DNA from: Rhodocyclaceae bacterium
GTDB lineage: Bacteria > Pseudomonadota > Gammaproteobacteria > Burkholderiales > CAIKXV01
Direction: 5' to 3'
Length of the DNA stretch: 64,000 bases
NCBI GenBank assembly: GCA_020248265.1
Contig: JADCHX010000005.1
Location: 1-64,000 of the forward strand
Shown here piece by piece: positions 16,730 to 24,645 of this stretch; within the stretch, counting starts at the first letter, position 1, and each line of letters opens with the position of its first letter. The position numbers and the translations under genes are program-made. The notes under the pieces were generated by a model. That model had not been told where the DNA came from and searched no databases. It was given only the letters and a program-made list of their open reading frames with translations.

Positions 16730-18835
16730 TCAGAGCCTGATCAGGATGTTCCCGTACCCATCGAGTTCCGCCGTGGCACCCGGCGGCACCACGCAGGTCG
16801 AATCGTAGTCCTCGACGATCAGCGGACCGTCGGTCTTCCGGGCGAGATCCGACCGACGCAGGATCGGCGTCAGCTGCCAGCCGGCCTGCGGACCGAAGTA
16901 GACCTGTCGCGGCGGCGGCGCCGGCCGCTCGGCACGCACGTCGTGCAGCGCCTCGGGTACCAGTGGACGCTCGGGCAGGCCCAGTGCGATCACCTTGATG
17001 TTGACCATTTCGATCGGTATCGACGACGGTGAGCGGTGACCGTAGGTCCGTTCGTACTCTTTAGCGAACGTCTCCTCCAGCACCGGCACGGTGGTCGCAT
17101 CGAGCGGAGCATCCGGCGCGGGCACCGCGAGTTCGTACGACTGCCCCTTGTAGTGCATGTCGGCAAACTTGCGGATGCGGATGCGCTCCGGCGGAAAGCC
17201 CTCGGCCTCGAGCTGGGCGCGGCCATGGGCGATCAAACGGTCCCAGGCGGCGTTGATATCCGCCACGCCCGCCGTCGAAAGTACGCGCCGGAAGGTGCGC
17301 GAGTAGTGGTGCTCGACGTCGGCATAGAGCAGCCCGAACGACGAGAACAGGCCAGCCGAGGGCGGAACCACCACCAGCTTCATGCCGAGCGATTGCGCGA
17401 GATCCGCGCCGAACAGCGGGCCGTTGCCGCCGAAGGCGAACAGCGAGAAGCCGCGCACGTCGCGGCCGCGCTCGACCGACACCGCGCGGATCGCGCGCAT
17501 CATGTTCGAGCCGGCGATCTTGAAGGCGGCATAGGCGGCATGCTCCGGCGACAACCCGAGCGGCCCGGCCACCTTCTCGGCCACCGCGCTGCGGCTCTTC
17601 GAGGCGTCGAGCGACAGCTCGCCCTGCACGAGGTGCTGCGGGTTGATGTAGCCGAGCACCACGTTGCAGTCGGTGATGGTCGGCTCGGTGCCGCCCTTGC
17701 CGTAGCAGACCGGTCCGGGAAAGGCGCCTGCGCTGTCCGGCCCGACGCGTACCGCGCCGCCGGCGTCGACGCGCACGATCGAACCGCCGCCTGCGCCGAC
17801 TTCCGCCAGGTCGATCGCCGGCACCCTCAACAGGTAGCCCGACCCGGTCAGCAGCCGCGAGCCGATCATGATGCCGCCGCCAACGCTGTACTCGGTGGCG
17901 CGCGACACTTCGCCTTCCTCGACGATCGAGGCCTTGGCGGTGGTTCCGCCCATGTCGAAGGTAACGATCTGGGTCAGCCCGAGTTTCTTCGCCAGCGCCT
18001 GCGCACCGACCACGCCGCCGGCCGGTCCGGACTCGACGATGTTCACCGGCATGCGTGCGGCCTCGGCATCGGTGATCAGGCCGCCGTTGCTCTGCATCAG
18101 CAGCAGCTTCGCATGGATGCCCGAATCGTCGAGGCTCTTGCGCAGCGTTTCAAGGTAGCGCTTGACGATCGGCAGGATATACGCGTTGACCGTGGTGGTC
18201 GAAGTGCGCTCGTACTCCTTGATCTCGGGCAGCACGTCGTGGCTCACGCAGTGCGGCAGGCCGGGCGCGCGTGCCTCGATCACCCGCTTGATCGCGTACT
18301 CGTGCACCGGGTTCAGGTACGAATTCTTCAGGCATACGGCGATCGCCTCGACACCTTCGCCGAGCATGCGATCGACGACCTGTTCGACCTGGGCGAGGTC
18401 CAGCGCCACCTCGATCTCACCCCGGGCGTTGATCCGCTCGTCCACCGGCAGCCGCAGGTAGCGCTCGACCAGCGGCTGCGGCTTGTTCCAGACGATGTTG
18501 TAGAGATGCGGCCGGCGCAGGTTGCGGATCTCGAGGATGTCGCGGAAGCCCTCGCTGCAGATGAGCCCGGTCAGCACGCCCTTGTGCTCGAGGATCGCAT
18601 TCGAGCCGACCGTCGTACCGTGGCGCAGCACGTCGACGTCGCTGCCCGCCAGTCCGTGCTCCTTGAACAGGTCGCTAAGGCCCTGGACGATCGCCAGCGC
18701 GTAGTTGTCCACGCTGGAGGAGATCTTCTTGGTCAGCAGCCGGCCGTCCTCGGACAGGAAAACGATGTCGGTGAAGGTGCCGCCGATGTCGACGCCGACG
18801 CGGTAGGTGGGGTGGTGCGGAAGGGAGTCGCTCAT
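16730..18835 (-). CDS. hyuA: Hydantoinase/oxoprolinase subunit A
   Basis: A 701-residue ATP-dependent amidohydrolase subunit of the HyuA/acetone-carboxylase beta/oxoprolinase family. The ASKHA-type phosphate loop VDIGGTFTD is at 15-23, the second motif FDMGGTTAK near 300, and VGAGGGSI and FGGNGPL follow. It should form a complex with HyuB to split a cyclic amide (5-oxoproline or hydantoin) or carboxylate a ketone, using ATP in the cytosol. The ATG overlaps the hyuB TGA (ATGA), so translation is coupled. Which substrate is used cannot be decided from motifs. Confidence 0.9.
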   Translation of the reverse strand: MSDSLPHHPTYRVGVDIGGTFTDIVFLSEDGRLLTKKISSSVDNYALAIVQGLSDLFKEHGLAGSDVDVLRHGTTVGSNAILEHKGVLTGLICSEGFRDILEIRNLRRPHLYNIVWNKPQPLVERYLRLPVDERINARGEIEVALDLAQVEQVVDRMLGEGVEAIAVCLKNSYLNPVHEYAIKRVIEARAPGLPHCVSHDVLPEIKEYERTSTTTVNAYILPIVKRYLETLRKSLDDSGIHAKLLLMQSNGGLITDAEAARMPVNIVESGPAGGVVGAQALAKKLGLTQIVTFDMGGTTAKASIVEEGEVSRATEYSVGGGIMIGSRLLTGSGYLLRVPAIDLAEVGAGGGSIVRVDAGGAVRVGPDSAGAFPGPVCYGKGGTEPTITDCNVVLGYINPQHLVQGELSLDASKSRSAVAEKVAGPLGLSPEHAAYAAFKIAGSNMMRAIRAVSVERGRDVRGFSLFAFGGNGPLFGADLAQSLGMKLVVVPPSAGLFSSFGLLYADVEHHYSRTFRRVLSTAGVADINAAWDRLIAHGRAQLEAEGFPPERIRIRKFADMHYKGQSYELAVPAPDAPLDATTVPVLEETFAKEYERTYGHRSPSSIPIEMVNIKVIALGLPERPLVPEALHDVRAERPAPPPRQVYFGPQAGWQLTPILRRSDLARKTDGPLIVEDYDSTCVVPPGATAELDGYGNILIRL

Positions 18836-20685
18836 TTCCTCGATGCCTCGATCGCGCGGATGTCGGTGCCGTCGAAATCTGCCGGCCATGCATGGGTGAC
18901 GAAGGGTAGCGTCGCGCCGCCGCGCGCGGCGCGCATGGACTCGCGCAGCGCATGCGTACCCGCCTCGTCCACCAGCCAGTGCTTGCGGTCGACCACCACC
19001 CCGTACTGCGACCGCGCGAGTTCGTCGGACAGCAGTTCATTGCGCACGTCGCGCAGCACGCGCGCCGGATCGCGCTCGAGCGGATCGCCCCAGCCGCCAC
19101 CGCCGGCGAGCACCGTGCGGAACACGTCACCGCGGTGGATGGAGCGGGTGAACTTGCCGGTCAGCGGCTCTTCCTGCGACGTGCCCGGGTTTAGCACGTT
19201 CTCCGAGGGACGGCCCGGCTGACCACCGTACAACCCGAACGCCGGGAATCGCTTGCGGTCGGCGCGCACCGACAGCACTGCCTCGCCTTCCAGGAACCGG
19301 TAGTCGCGCCTGTACGGCGCGCCGCCGCGGTACTTGCCCGGGCCGAACTTGTCCGGCACGAACTCGTAGGACAGGAACTGGATCGGGTATTCGGCCTCGA
19401 TCGACTCCACCGCATGCGAGGCCATGTTTCCCTTGATGTGCGACAGACCGTCATGGCCGTCGTCGAACGCGCGCGCGCCCCACGAACCGCAGGTGAAGTC
19501 GACATAGATGAACGACTTGCGGTCTCGGTAGTAGCCGCCGATCGACACGTTGGTGTTGCCGCCGTCCGAGGCGGTCATGCCGTTGTCGGGCAGCATCTGG
19601 GCGAGCGCACCGAAGGTGGCATCGGTCATCCGGAAACCGGTCATTGCGCGCGCCGCGCAGGCGCCCGGCATGATCACGTTGGCGATCGTGCCCTCCGGCG
19701 CTGTCACCCTGATCGGGCGCGAGGCGCCCTCCGCGTTCGGGATGTCCTGCGGCAGGATCGCGCGCACCGCGGTCCACGCGGAACCGCAGCTGTAGCTGTA
19801 GGTGGAATTGATCGCACCGCGCACCTGCGGGCTGGACCCGGTGTAGTCGACCTCCATCTCGTCGCCGTGCTTGCGCACGGTCACGAACAGGCGGATCGGC
19901 TTGTCGCGGTCGACCCCGTCGTCGTCGATCCAGTCCTCGAAGCTCCACTCGCCGTCGGGCAGCTTCTCGATCGCCGCGCGGGTGACGCGCTCGGCGTAGA
20001 TGTTGATCTCCTTCATGAAGAAGGCGACCGTGTCGGTACCGTAGCGCTCGACCAGTTCCAGGAACTGCTTCTCCGCAACGTAGCAGGCCGACAGCTGCGC
20101 GGTGAGGTCGCCCACCACCTTGTCCGGCACCCGCACGTTCGCCTCGAAGATGCGGAAGAAGGTGAAGTTCTTGACGCCGCGGTCGAACAGCTTGATCGGC
20201 GGGATACGGATGCCTTCCTGGAAGATCTCGGTCGAGTCGGCCGCGCTCGACCCCGGCACCCTCCCCCCGACGTCGGTGTGGTGCGCGATGGTGCAGGCAA
20301 AGGCCAGCCGCCTGCCGTCGACGAAGATCGGCTGGAACACGAAGATGTCGGGCAGGTGCATGCCGCCTTCGAACGGGTCGTTCATCGCGAACACATCGCC
20401 CGGATGGATGTCGCCCTCGAAACACTTCATCACCGACTGCAGCGCGACCGGGATCGCACCCAGGTGCCCGGACAGGGTCAGCCCCTGCGCGACGATCACC
20501 CCGTCACCGTCGGCGAACGCAGTGGAGAAGTCCATGTTGTTCTTCACCACCGAGGTGTAGCTGGTACGGTGGACGGTGACCGCCATCTCGTCGGCGATCG
20601 CCGCGACCGAGTTCTTGAACAGCTCGAACGCGATCGGGTCACGAGTGGTGGACGCAATGGTGCCAGCGGCTGTCGGTGCATTCAT
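18832..20685 (-). CDS. hyuB: Hydantoinase/oxoprolinase subunit B
   Basis: A 617-residue partner of HyuA. Family markers include DPIAFELFKNSVAAIADEM at the start, MNDPFEGGMHLPD near 103-115, IAHHTDVGGRVPGS near 140, and GGGGWGDPLERDP close to the C-terminus. The gene is first of a two-gene operon whose members overlap by four bases. It diverges from a TIM-barrel isomerase gene over a 149-base control region that contains a candidate operator. Confidence 0.9.
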   Translation of the reverse strand: MNAPTAAGTIASTTRDPIAFELFKNSVAAIADEMAVTVHRTSYTSVVKNNMDFSTAFADGDGVIVAQGLTLSGHLGAIPVALQSVMKCFEGDIHPGDVFAMNDPFEGGMHLPDIFVFQPIFVDGRRLAFACTIAHHTDVGGRVPGSSAADSTEIFQEGIRIPPIKLFDRGVKNFTFFRIFEANVRVPDKVVGDLTAQLSACYVAEKQFLELVERYGTDTVAFFMKEINIYAERVTRAAIEKLPDGEWSFEDWIDDDGVDRDKPIRLFVTVRKHGDEMEVDYTGSSPQVRGAINSTYSYSCGSAWTAVRAILPQDIPNAEGASRPIRVTAPEGTIANVIMPGACAARAMTGFRMTDATFGALAQMLPDNGMTASDGGNTNVSIGGYYRDRKSFIYVDFTCGSWGARAFDDGHDGLSHIKGNMASHAVESIEAEYPIQFLSYEFVPDKFGPGKYRGGAPYRRDYRFLEGEAVLSVRADRKRFPAFGLYGGQPGRPSENVLNPGTSQEEPLTGKFTRSIHRGDVFRTVLAGGGGWGDPLERDPARVLRDVRNELLSDELARSQYGVVVDRKHWLVDEAGTHALRESMRAARGGATLPFVTHAWPADFDGTDIRAIEASRK

Positions 20686-20789
20686 CTGGGGCCTCGCCCG
20701 GGGGGATTTCCGCTAGCGTACCGGCAAATCGGCAGACCCGGCAGGGTTCCCGCAACACGGCAGGCATGGCACCCGCGCAACCTGTCGCA

Positions 20790-20810
20790 CCGCACAGGTA
20801 TGATGTGCGG
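20790..20810. promoter_or_regulatory. Inverted repeat overlapping a -10 box
   Basis: CCGCACA (20790-20796) and TGTGCGG (20804-20810) are perfect seven-base arms around seven bases. The spacer and second arm include TATGAT (20799-20804), a plausible plus-strand -10 box 30 bases before the isomerase start. A repressor bound here would block RNA polymerase. The site is in the hyuB/isomerase divergent gap. Confidence 0.45.
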
Positions 20811-20834
20811 CACGCGTCTCACCGGAACCCCTCG

Positions 20835-21653
20835 ATGACCGATCTTGCCCAACGTCTCGCGCTGCACACCTGGTCGCTCGACACGACGCCGCTCGCGGAG
20901 GCGCTGGCGGCGGCACGCGCTGGCGGCTTCGATGCGATGGAGCTTCGGCGGATCGACTTCACGCGCTGCCTCGACATGGGGATGAGCAATGCCCAGGTAC
21001 TCGACCTGGTCAGGACCAGCGGCATGCACATCGCCGTCCTCGGCACCGAATACGGCCTGCTGTTCGCCGAGGGTGCCGAGCGGCGCCGGTTGTTCGACGT
21101 GTTCGCCCTGACCTGCAGCAACGCGGTCGCGATGGGTTGTCCGATGATCATGACCGCACCCGGCCAGAACAACGGCACCGTCGCGCAGGCGGCACTGTCG
21201 CTGCGCGAAGCCGCGCAGATCGCAGCGGACCACGGCCTGAGGCTCGCACTCGAGTTCAACTCGCAGCACGACGTGATCAACCATCTCGAGGTCGCACGCG
21301 AGATCATCGCGAAGGCCGCGCATCCGGCCGCCGGGCTGCTGATCGACGCGTACCACCTGCAGCGCAGCGGCTCGCCGGGCCGCGGCTTCGAACATGTCGC
21401 ACCGGAGGAGATCTTCACCTTCCAGTACAGCGACGTCCCTGCGGGCCCGCCGCCCGGCCAGCGGCGACCGACCGACCGGCTGCTGCCCGGCGAGGGAATC
21501 GTGCAGTGGCGGGCGGTGTTCGACCTGTTGCGCGAGAAGGGCTATGGCGGCTACATGAGCTTCGAGGCGCCCAACCCGGCGCTGTGGGCGCGGCCACCGA
21601 CCGAAGTTGCGCGCGAGGCGGCCGACGCAACGCGCAGGCTGCTGGCCGCCTGA
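20835..21653 (+). CDS. Sugar phosphate isomerase/epimerase-type TIM-barrel protein
   Basis: A 272-residue member of the xylose-isomerase-like/AP endonuclease 2 TIM-barrel superfamily. Metal-binding acids are visible in LALEFNS (Glu near 143), LIDAYHL (Asp-His near 178-181), and FEAPN (Glu near 249), and each falls at the end of a beta strand. The family includes epimerases of sugars and cyclitols, hydroxypyruvate isomerase and dehydratases. The ATG at 20835 begins MTDLAQRLALHTWS; upstream extension runs through the control region. It is followed by a Bug receptor gene 82 bases on, so a carboxylic sugar acid is one possible substrate (inference). Confidence 0.82.
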   Translation: MTDLAQRLALHTWSLDTTPLAEALAAARAGGFDAMELRRIDFTRCLDMGMSNAQVLDLVRTSGMHIAVLGTEYGLLFAEGAERRRLFDVFALTCSNAVAMGCPMIMTAPGQNNGTVAQAALSLREAAQIAADHGLRLALEFNSQHDVINHLEVAREIIAKAAHPAAGLLIDAYHLQRSGSPGRGFEHVAPEEIFTFQYSDVPAGPPPGQRRPTDRLLPGEGIVQWRAVFDLLREKGYGGYMSFEAPNPALWARPPTEVAREAADATRRLLAA

Positions 21654-21735
21654 TCGTCCAGCCTGATCCACCCGATCCCGAGCGGCCCGCCAGAGGCCGC
21701 CGACACACCGCATGACCAGTCCCCCGGAGGAGCAT

Positions 21736-22761
21736 ATGCAGAACCAGTACCCTGCCGCGAAGCGGCGCATCGCCCGACCGTCGCGTCCGACCGCCCTGGC
21801 GGTCGCCATATCCGCAACCGGTGCAGCGGCATTGCTCGCGCTGCCATCGATCGCCGCCGCACAGGCCTTTCCGGCCAAGCCCATCCGCCTGGTCGTCGCC
21901 CAGGCCGCTGGCAGCGCGACCGACGTGATCGCGCGCATCTTCACGCCGCGCTGGAGCGAACTGCTCGGCCAGCCGGTGGTCGTCGACGTGCGCCCCGGTG
22001 CCGGCGGCTCGCTCGGCGCGGAGATCACCGCGAAGTCGCCAAACGACGGCTACACGCTGCTGCTCGCGAACATCTCGACCCACGGGGTCAACCCTGCCCT
22101 CTACGCGAAGCTGCCGTACGATCCGGTGAAGGATTTCTCGCCCGTGTCTCTGGTGAGCACCACGGCCAACATCATCGTCGTGCACCCGTCGGTGCCGGCG
22201 AAGACGGTGAAGGAACTGGTCGCGATCGCGCGTGCAAAGCCCGGCATGCTGAACTACAGTTCGGCCGGACCGGGCAGTTCGCAGCACCTGGCGGCGGCGC
22301 TGCTCAACACGCTGATGAAGATCGAGACCACGCACGTGCCCTACCGCGGCAGCCCGCCGGCGCTGGCTGGCGTGGTCGCCGGCGAGATCGCGTTCATGAT
22401 ACCGACCCTGACCACTGCCCTGCCGCAGATCCAGAACGGCCGGGTACGCGCGATCGCGGTGACCGGACCGACGCGCGAGCAGGAAGTGCCGAACATCCCG
22501 ACTGTCGCCGAGACGATCCCCGGCTATGACGTGGTCAGCTGGTGGGGCGTGGTGGCACCGGCCAATACGCCGCGACCAGCGGTCGACCGCCTCAACGCAG
22601 ACCTCGTCAAGACGCTGGCTGCGGCTGACGTGAAGACCGGTCTGCTCAAGGTGGGCATGAACGCCTCCAGCACGACGCCCGAACAGTTCGCCCAGTACAT
22701 CCGCGACGAGATCGCGAAATGGACGAAGGTGGCGAAGGCGGCGAACATCAAGCTCGAGTAG
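21736..22761 (+). CDS. Bug/TctC-type tripartite tricarboxylate transporter receptor
   Basis: A 341-residue periplasmic receptor with GGAGGAG just before its ATG. Basic N-terminus, then a hydrophobic stretch ending in AAAQ-AFP near residue 43. Family markers: FPAKPIRLVVAQAAGSATD (A-Q-A replaces the usual P-F-P-P-G loop), VDVRPGAGGSLG, NDGYTLLLAN, THVPYRGSPPA. The loop change suggests a ligand pocket different from the other Bug proteins in the window. It follows the TIM-barrel gene in the same direction. Confidence 0.9.
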   Translation: MQNQYPAAKRRIARPSRPTALAVAISATGAAALLALPSIAAAQAFPAKPIRLVVAQAAGSATDVIARIFTPRWSELLGQPVVVDVRPGAGGSLGAEITAKSPNDGYTLLLANISTHGVNPALYAKLPYDPVKDFSPVSLVSTTANIIVVHPSVPAKTVKELVAIARAKPGMLNYSSAGPGSSQHLAAALLNTLMKIETTHVPYRGSPPALAGVVAGEIAFMIPTLTTALPQIQNGRVRAIAVTGPTREQEVPNIPTVAETIPGYDVVSWWGVVAPANTPRPAVDRLNADLVKTLAAADVKTGLLKVGMNASSTTPEQFAQYIRDEIAKWTKVAKAANIKLE

Positions 22762-22779
22762 CCGCGCCGCCGGGCTACC

Positions 22780-22805
22780 GGCCGGCTGGCTCAGCCCAGC
22801 CGGCC
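22780..22805. terminator. Perfect 10-bp stem-loop at convergent gene ends
   Basis: GGCCGGCTGG and CCAGCCGGCC are exact complements around a six-base loop. The stem overlaps the stop codon of the TRAP receptor gene and follows the Bug stop by 18 bases. No T-run is present. Confidence 0.55.
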
Positions 22806-23735
22806 CACCGCATCCTCGAGCAGTGTCCACGCCGTGCGTCCGAAGCGTTCCTTCGAGCGCAGGTAGAACTCGGTCGAAAGCGCGCGGCGGAAGCCGGCGA
22901 CATCGGCGGTGTTGAAGATCATCCCGCGGTCGGCGAGCCCACGCTCGAGGTCTCGGTTGAATCCGTCGGTATACGCGCACTGCCGCGCCACGTGCCTGGC
23001 CACCGCGCGTTCCACGATCGACACGGTCGATACGGGCAGCCGCTGCACGAAGGCGAGGTTGCCGATCAGGTTGAAGCCGGACCACATGTGGCTGGTCAGG
23101 CTCACGTAGCGCGTGACCTCGTAGAGCCGGTTCACCTCGCACACCGCGAGCGGGTTCTCCTGGCCGTCGACACGGCCACTCGCCAGCGAGGAATACAGTT
23201 CGCTGATGTTGGCGATCACCGGCGTCGCGCCCAGCGCGGTGAAGGTGTCGATGAACAGCGGGCTGTCGGGCACCCGCATGCGCACACCGGCGAGGTCCTC
23301 GACGCCACGGACAGGCTTCTCGCGCATGACGATGTGGCGGAATCCGTTCTCCATCAGGCCGCCGCCGAACCCGCGGATGCCGGCCGCGAGCATCTCGCGG
23401 CGCAGGTATTCGCCGAGTGGCCCGGCATCGGCGGCATGCACCTGTGCATGGCTGGTGAAGGCGAACGGCAACCCCTGTATCCCGGCCGCCGGGACGACGT
23501 CGCCGAGCAGCCCGCCCATCAGCACGATGAACTCCACCTCGCCGGCAATCAGCATCTTCAGCGCAGCCGGATCGGATCCCGGGATGCCGGCATTCTGCGC
23601 ATGGACCGTGATCTCGAGCGCACCGCCGGTCTCGCGCCGCACCTCGTCCCACAGGTCGACCAGGAAGCCGTGCAGGTGGCTCTTCTCGGGCTGGTTGTGG
23701 AACTGGCGGCCGGTGACCGCCGCACCGATGTTCAG
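22791..23735 (-). CDS. TRAP (DctP-type) solute-binding protein with missing N-terminus
   Basis: The frame from about 23700 down to 22791 matches the mature part of DctP receptors: FHNQPEKSHLHGF..., AGEVEFIVLMGG, GLPFAF, MRVPDSPLF, and the ligand-binding ISELYSSLASGRVDGQENP. No signal peptide precedes it, because the upstream DNA is the end of an SDR gene in another frame. No ATG, GTG or TTG is in frame near the true N-terminus: the frame offers a CTG at 23735 (used here for the coordinates), a GTG at 23642 and an ATG at 23555, the last two inside the fold. It may be a 5'-truncated remnant. No DctQ/DctM gene is present. Confidence 0.55.
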   Translation of the reverse strand: MNIGAAVTGRQFHNQPEKSHLHGFLVDLWDEVRRETGGALEITVHAQNAGIPGSDPAALKMLIAGEVEFIVLMGGLLGDVVPAAGIQGLPFAFTSHAQVHAADAGPLGEYLRREMLAAGIRGFGGGLMENGFRHIVMREKPVRGVEDLAGVRMRVPDSPLFIDTFTALGATPVIANISELYSSLASGRVDGQENPLAVCEVNRLYEVTRYVSLTSHMWSGFNLIGNLAFVQRLPVSTVSIVERAVARHVARQCAYTDGFNRDLERGLADRGMIFNTADVAGFRRALSTEFYLRSKERFGRTAWTLLEDAVGRLG

Positions 23736-24496
23736 AACATCACCCGGCCGCCGTTGACGTCGAGCGACACGCCATTGATGTAGCTCGCCGCATCGGAGGC
23801 GAGCCAGAGCATCGCGTTCACATGGTCGACCGGTTCGGCCAGGCGCCGCAACGGGATGGTCGCCGCCATCTGCTCGACCTGCTCCGGCGTGCGCAGGGCA
23901 GCCACCCGGGGCGTCAACGTGGTGATCGGCGCGATCGAGTTGGCGGTGATGTTGTGCGGGCCCAGTTCCCAGGCGAGGAATCGGGTGAGCTGGATCACGC
24001 CGGCCTTGGCCGCGCCGTAGGCGGGCGACGAGGTCGCGTGCACGGTACGCCCGGAGATCGAGGCGATGTTGATGATGCGCCCGGCCTTCGAGGCCTTGAG
24101 CGCCGGGATCGCCGCCTTGCACATCAGGAAGGTACCGCGCAGGTTGAGCGCGATCACCTTGTCGAATTCCTCGACCGGCATCTGCTCGATATTGAGCATC
24201 TTCGTGTAGCCGCCGGCGCAGTTCACCAGCACGTCGAGGCCACCGAACGCGAAGGTCACCTCCGCGACAGCCGCCTGCACCGAGGCCTCGTCCGAGATGT
24301 CGCAGTGCACATGGCGAGCGGTCCCGCCCGCCGCGACCAGTTCCGCCGCCAGCGCCTGGGCGTCGTCACGCGCGATGTCGACCAGCGCGACCCGCGCGCC
24401 CTGCGCGGCGAACTCGCGCGCGGCCACGGCGCCGATGCCCGAGGCGGCGCCAGTGATGGCTACCACCCTGCCGTTGAGTTCCGGATACGCAGCCAT
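23732..24496 (-). CDS. Short-chain dehydrogenase/reductase (classical SDR)
   Basis: A 254-residue SDR with TGAASGIG at 15-22, D40 after the second strand (VALVDIA, which favours NAD over NADP), NCAGG at 92-96, and the catalytic S146, Y160 and K164 (YGAAK). The C-terminal SYINGVSLDVNGG is typical of 3-oxoacyl-reductase-like SDRs. AAAGG lies just before the ATG at 24496; the longer frame upstream runs into the tandem repeats of the neighbouring leader. The stop falls inside the start region of the truncated TRAP receptor. Confidence 0.88.
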   Translation of the reverse strand: MAAYPELNGRVVAITGAASGIGAVAAREFAAQGARVALVDIARDDAQALAAELVAAGGTARHVHCDISDEASVQAAVAEVTFAFGGLDVLVNCAGGYTKMLNIEQMPVEEFDKVIALNLRGTFLMCKAAIPALKASKAGRIINIASISGRTVHATSSPAYGAAKAGVIQLTRFLAWELGPHNITANSIAPITTLTPRVAALRTPEQVEQMAATIPLRRLAEPVDHVNAMLWLASDAASYINGVSLDVNGGRVMF

Positions 24497-24534
24497 GTGT
24501 ACCTTTCGAGCGGTTGGTGCGTTGAGACAACCCA

Positions 24535-24540
24535 TATAAT
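24535..24540 (+). promoter_or_regulatory. Candidate -10 box for the spermidine-synthase-like gene
   Basis: A perfect TATAAT, 105 bases before the start at 24646. The best -35 is TTGGTG (24514-24519) at a short 15-base spacing. The same AT-rich block would lie in the control region of the divergent SDR. Confidence 0.45.
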
Positions 24541-24577
24541 ACGAGGTTTGCCCTTGCGGGCCGACGTACGCAAGACC

Positions 24578-24629
24578 AGACCTGCATCCCATACCTGCAT
24601 CCCAGACGGGCATACCAGACGCGCATCCG
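24578..24629 (+). repeat. Four tandem 13-base repeats in a leader
   Basis: Units AGACCTGCATCCC, ATACCTGCATCCC, AGACGGGCATACC and AGACGCGCATCCG follow each other exactly at 13-base period. They share A(G/T)AC....CAT(C/A)C. They lie between the candidate -10 box and the start of the spermidine-synthase-like gene, and also upstream of the divergent SDR. Confidence 0.75.
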
Positions 24630-24645
24630 ATCCCAAGGACACCCG

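Noticed and set aside
17036-19222. Plus-strand frame of 728 codons opposite hyuA
   Set aside because: hyuA on the other strand has full family motifs; the plus-strand product is Arg/His/Asp-rich without any fold signature.
24536-24541. Minus-strand TATTAT as promoter of the SDR
   Set aside because: It overlaps the plus-strand TATAAT and has no -35 box at a suitable distance.
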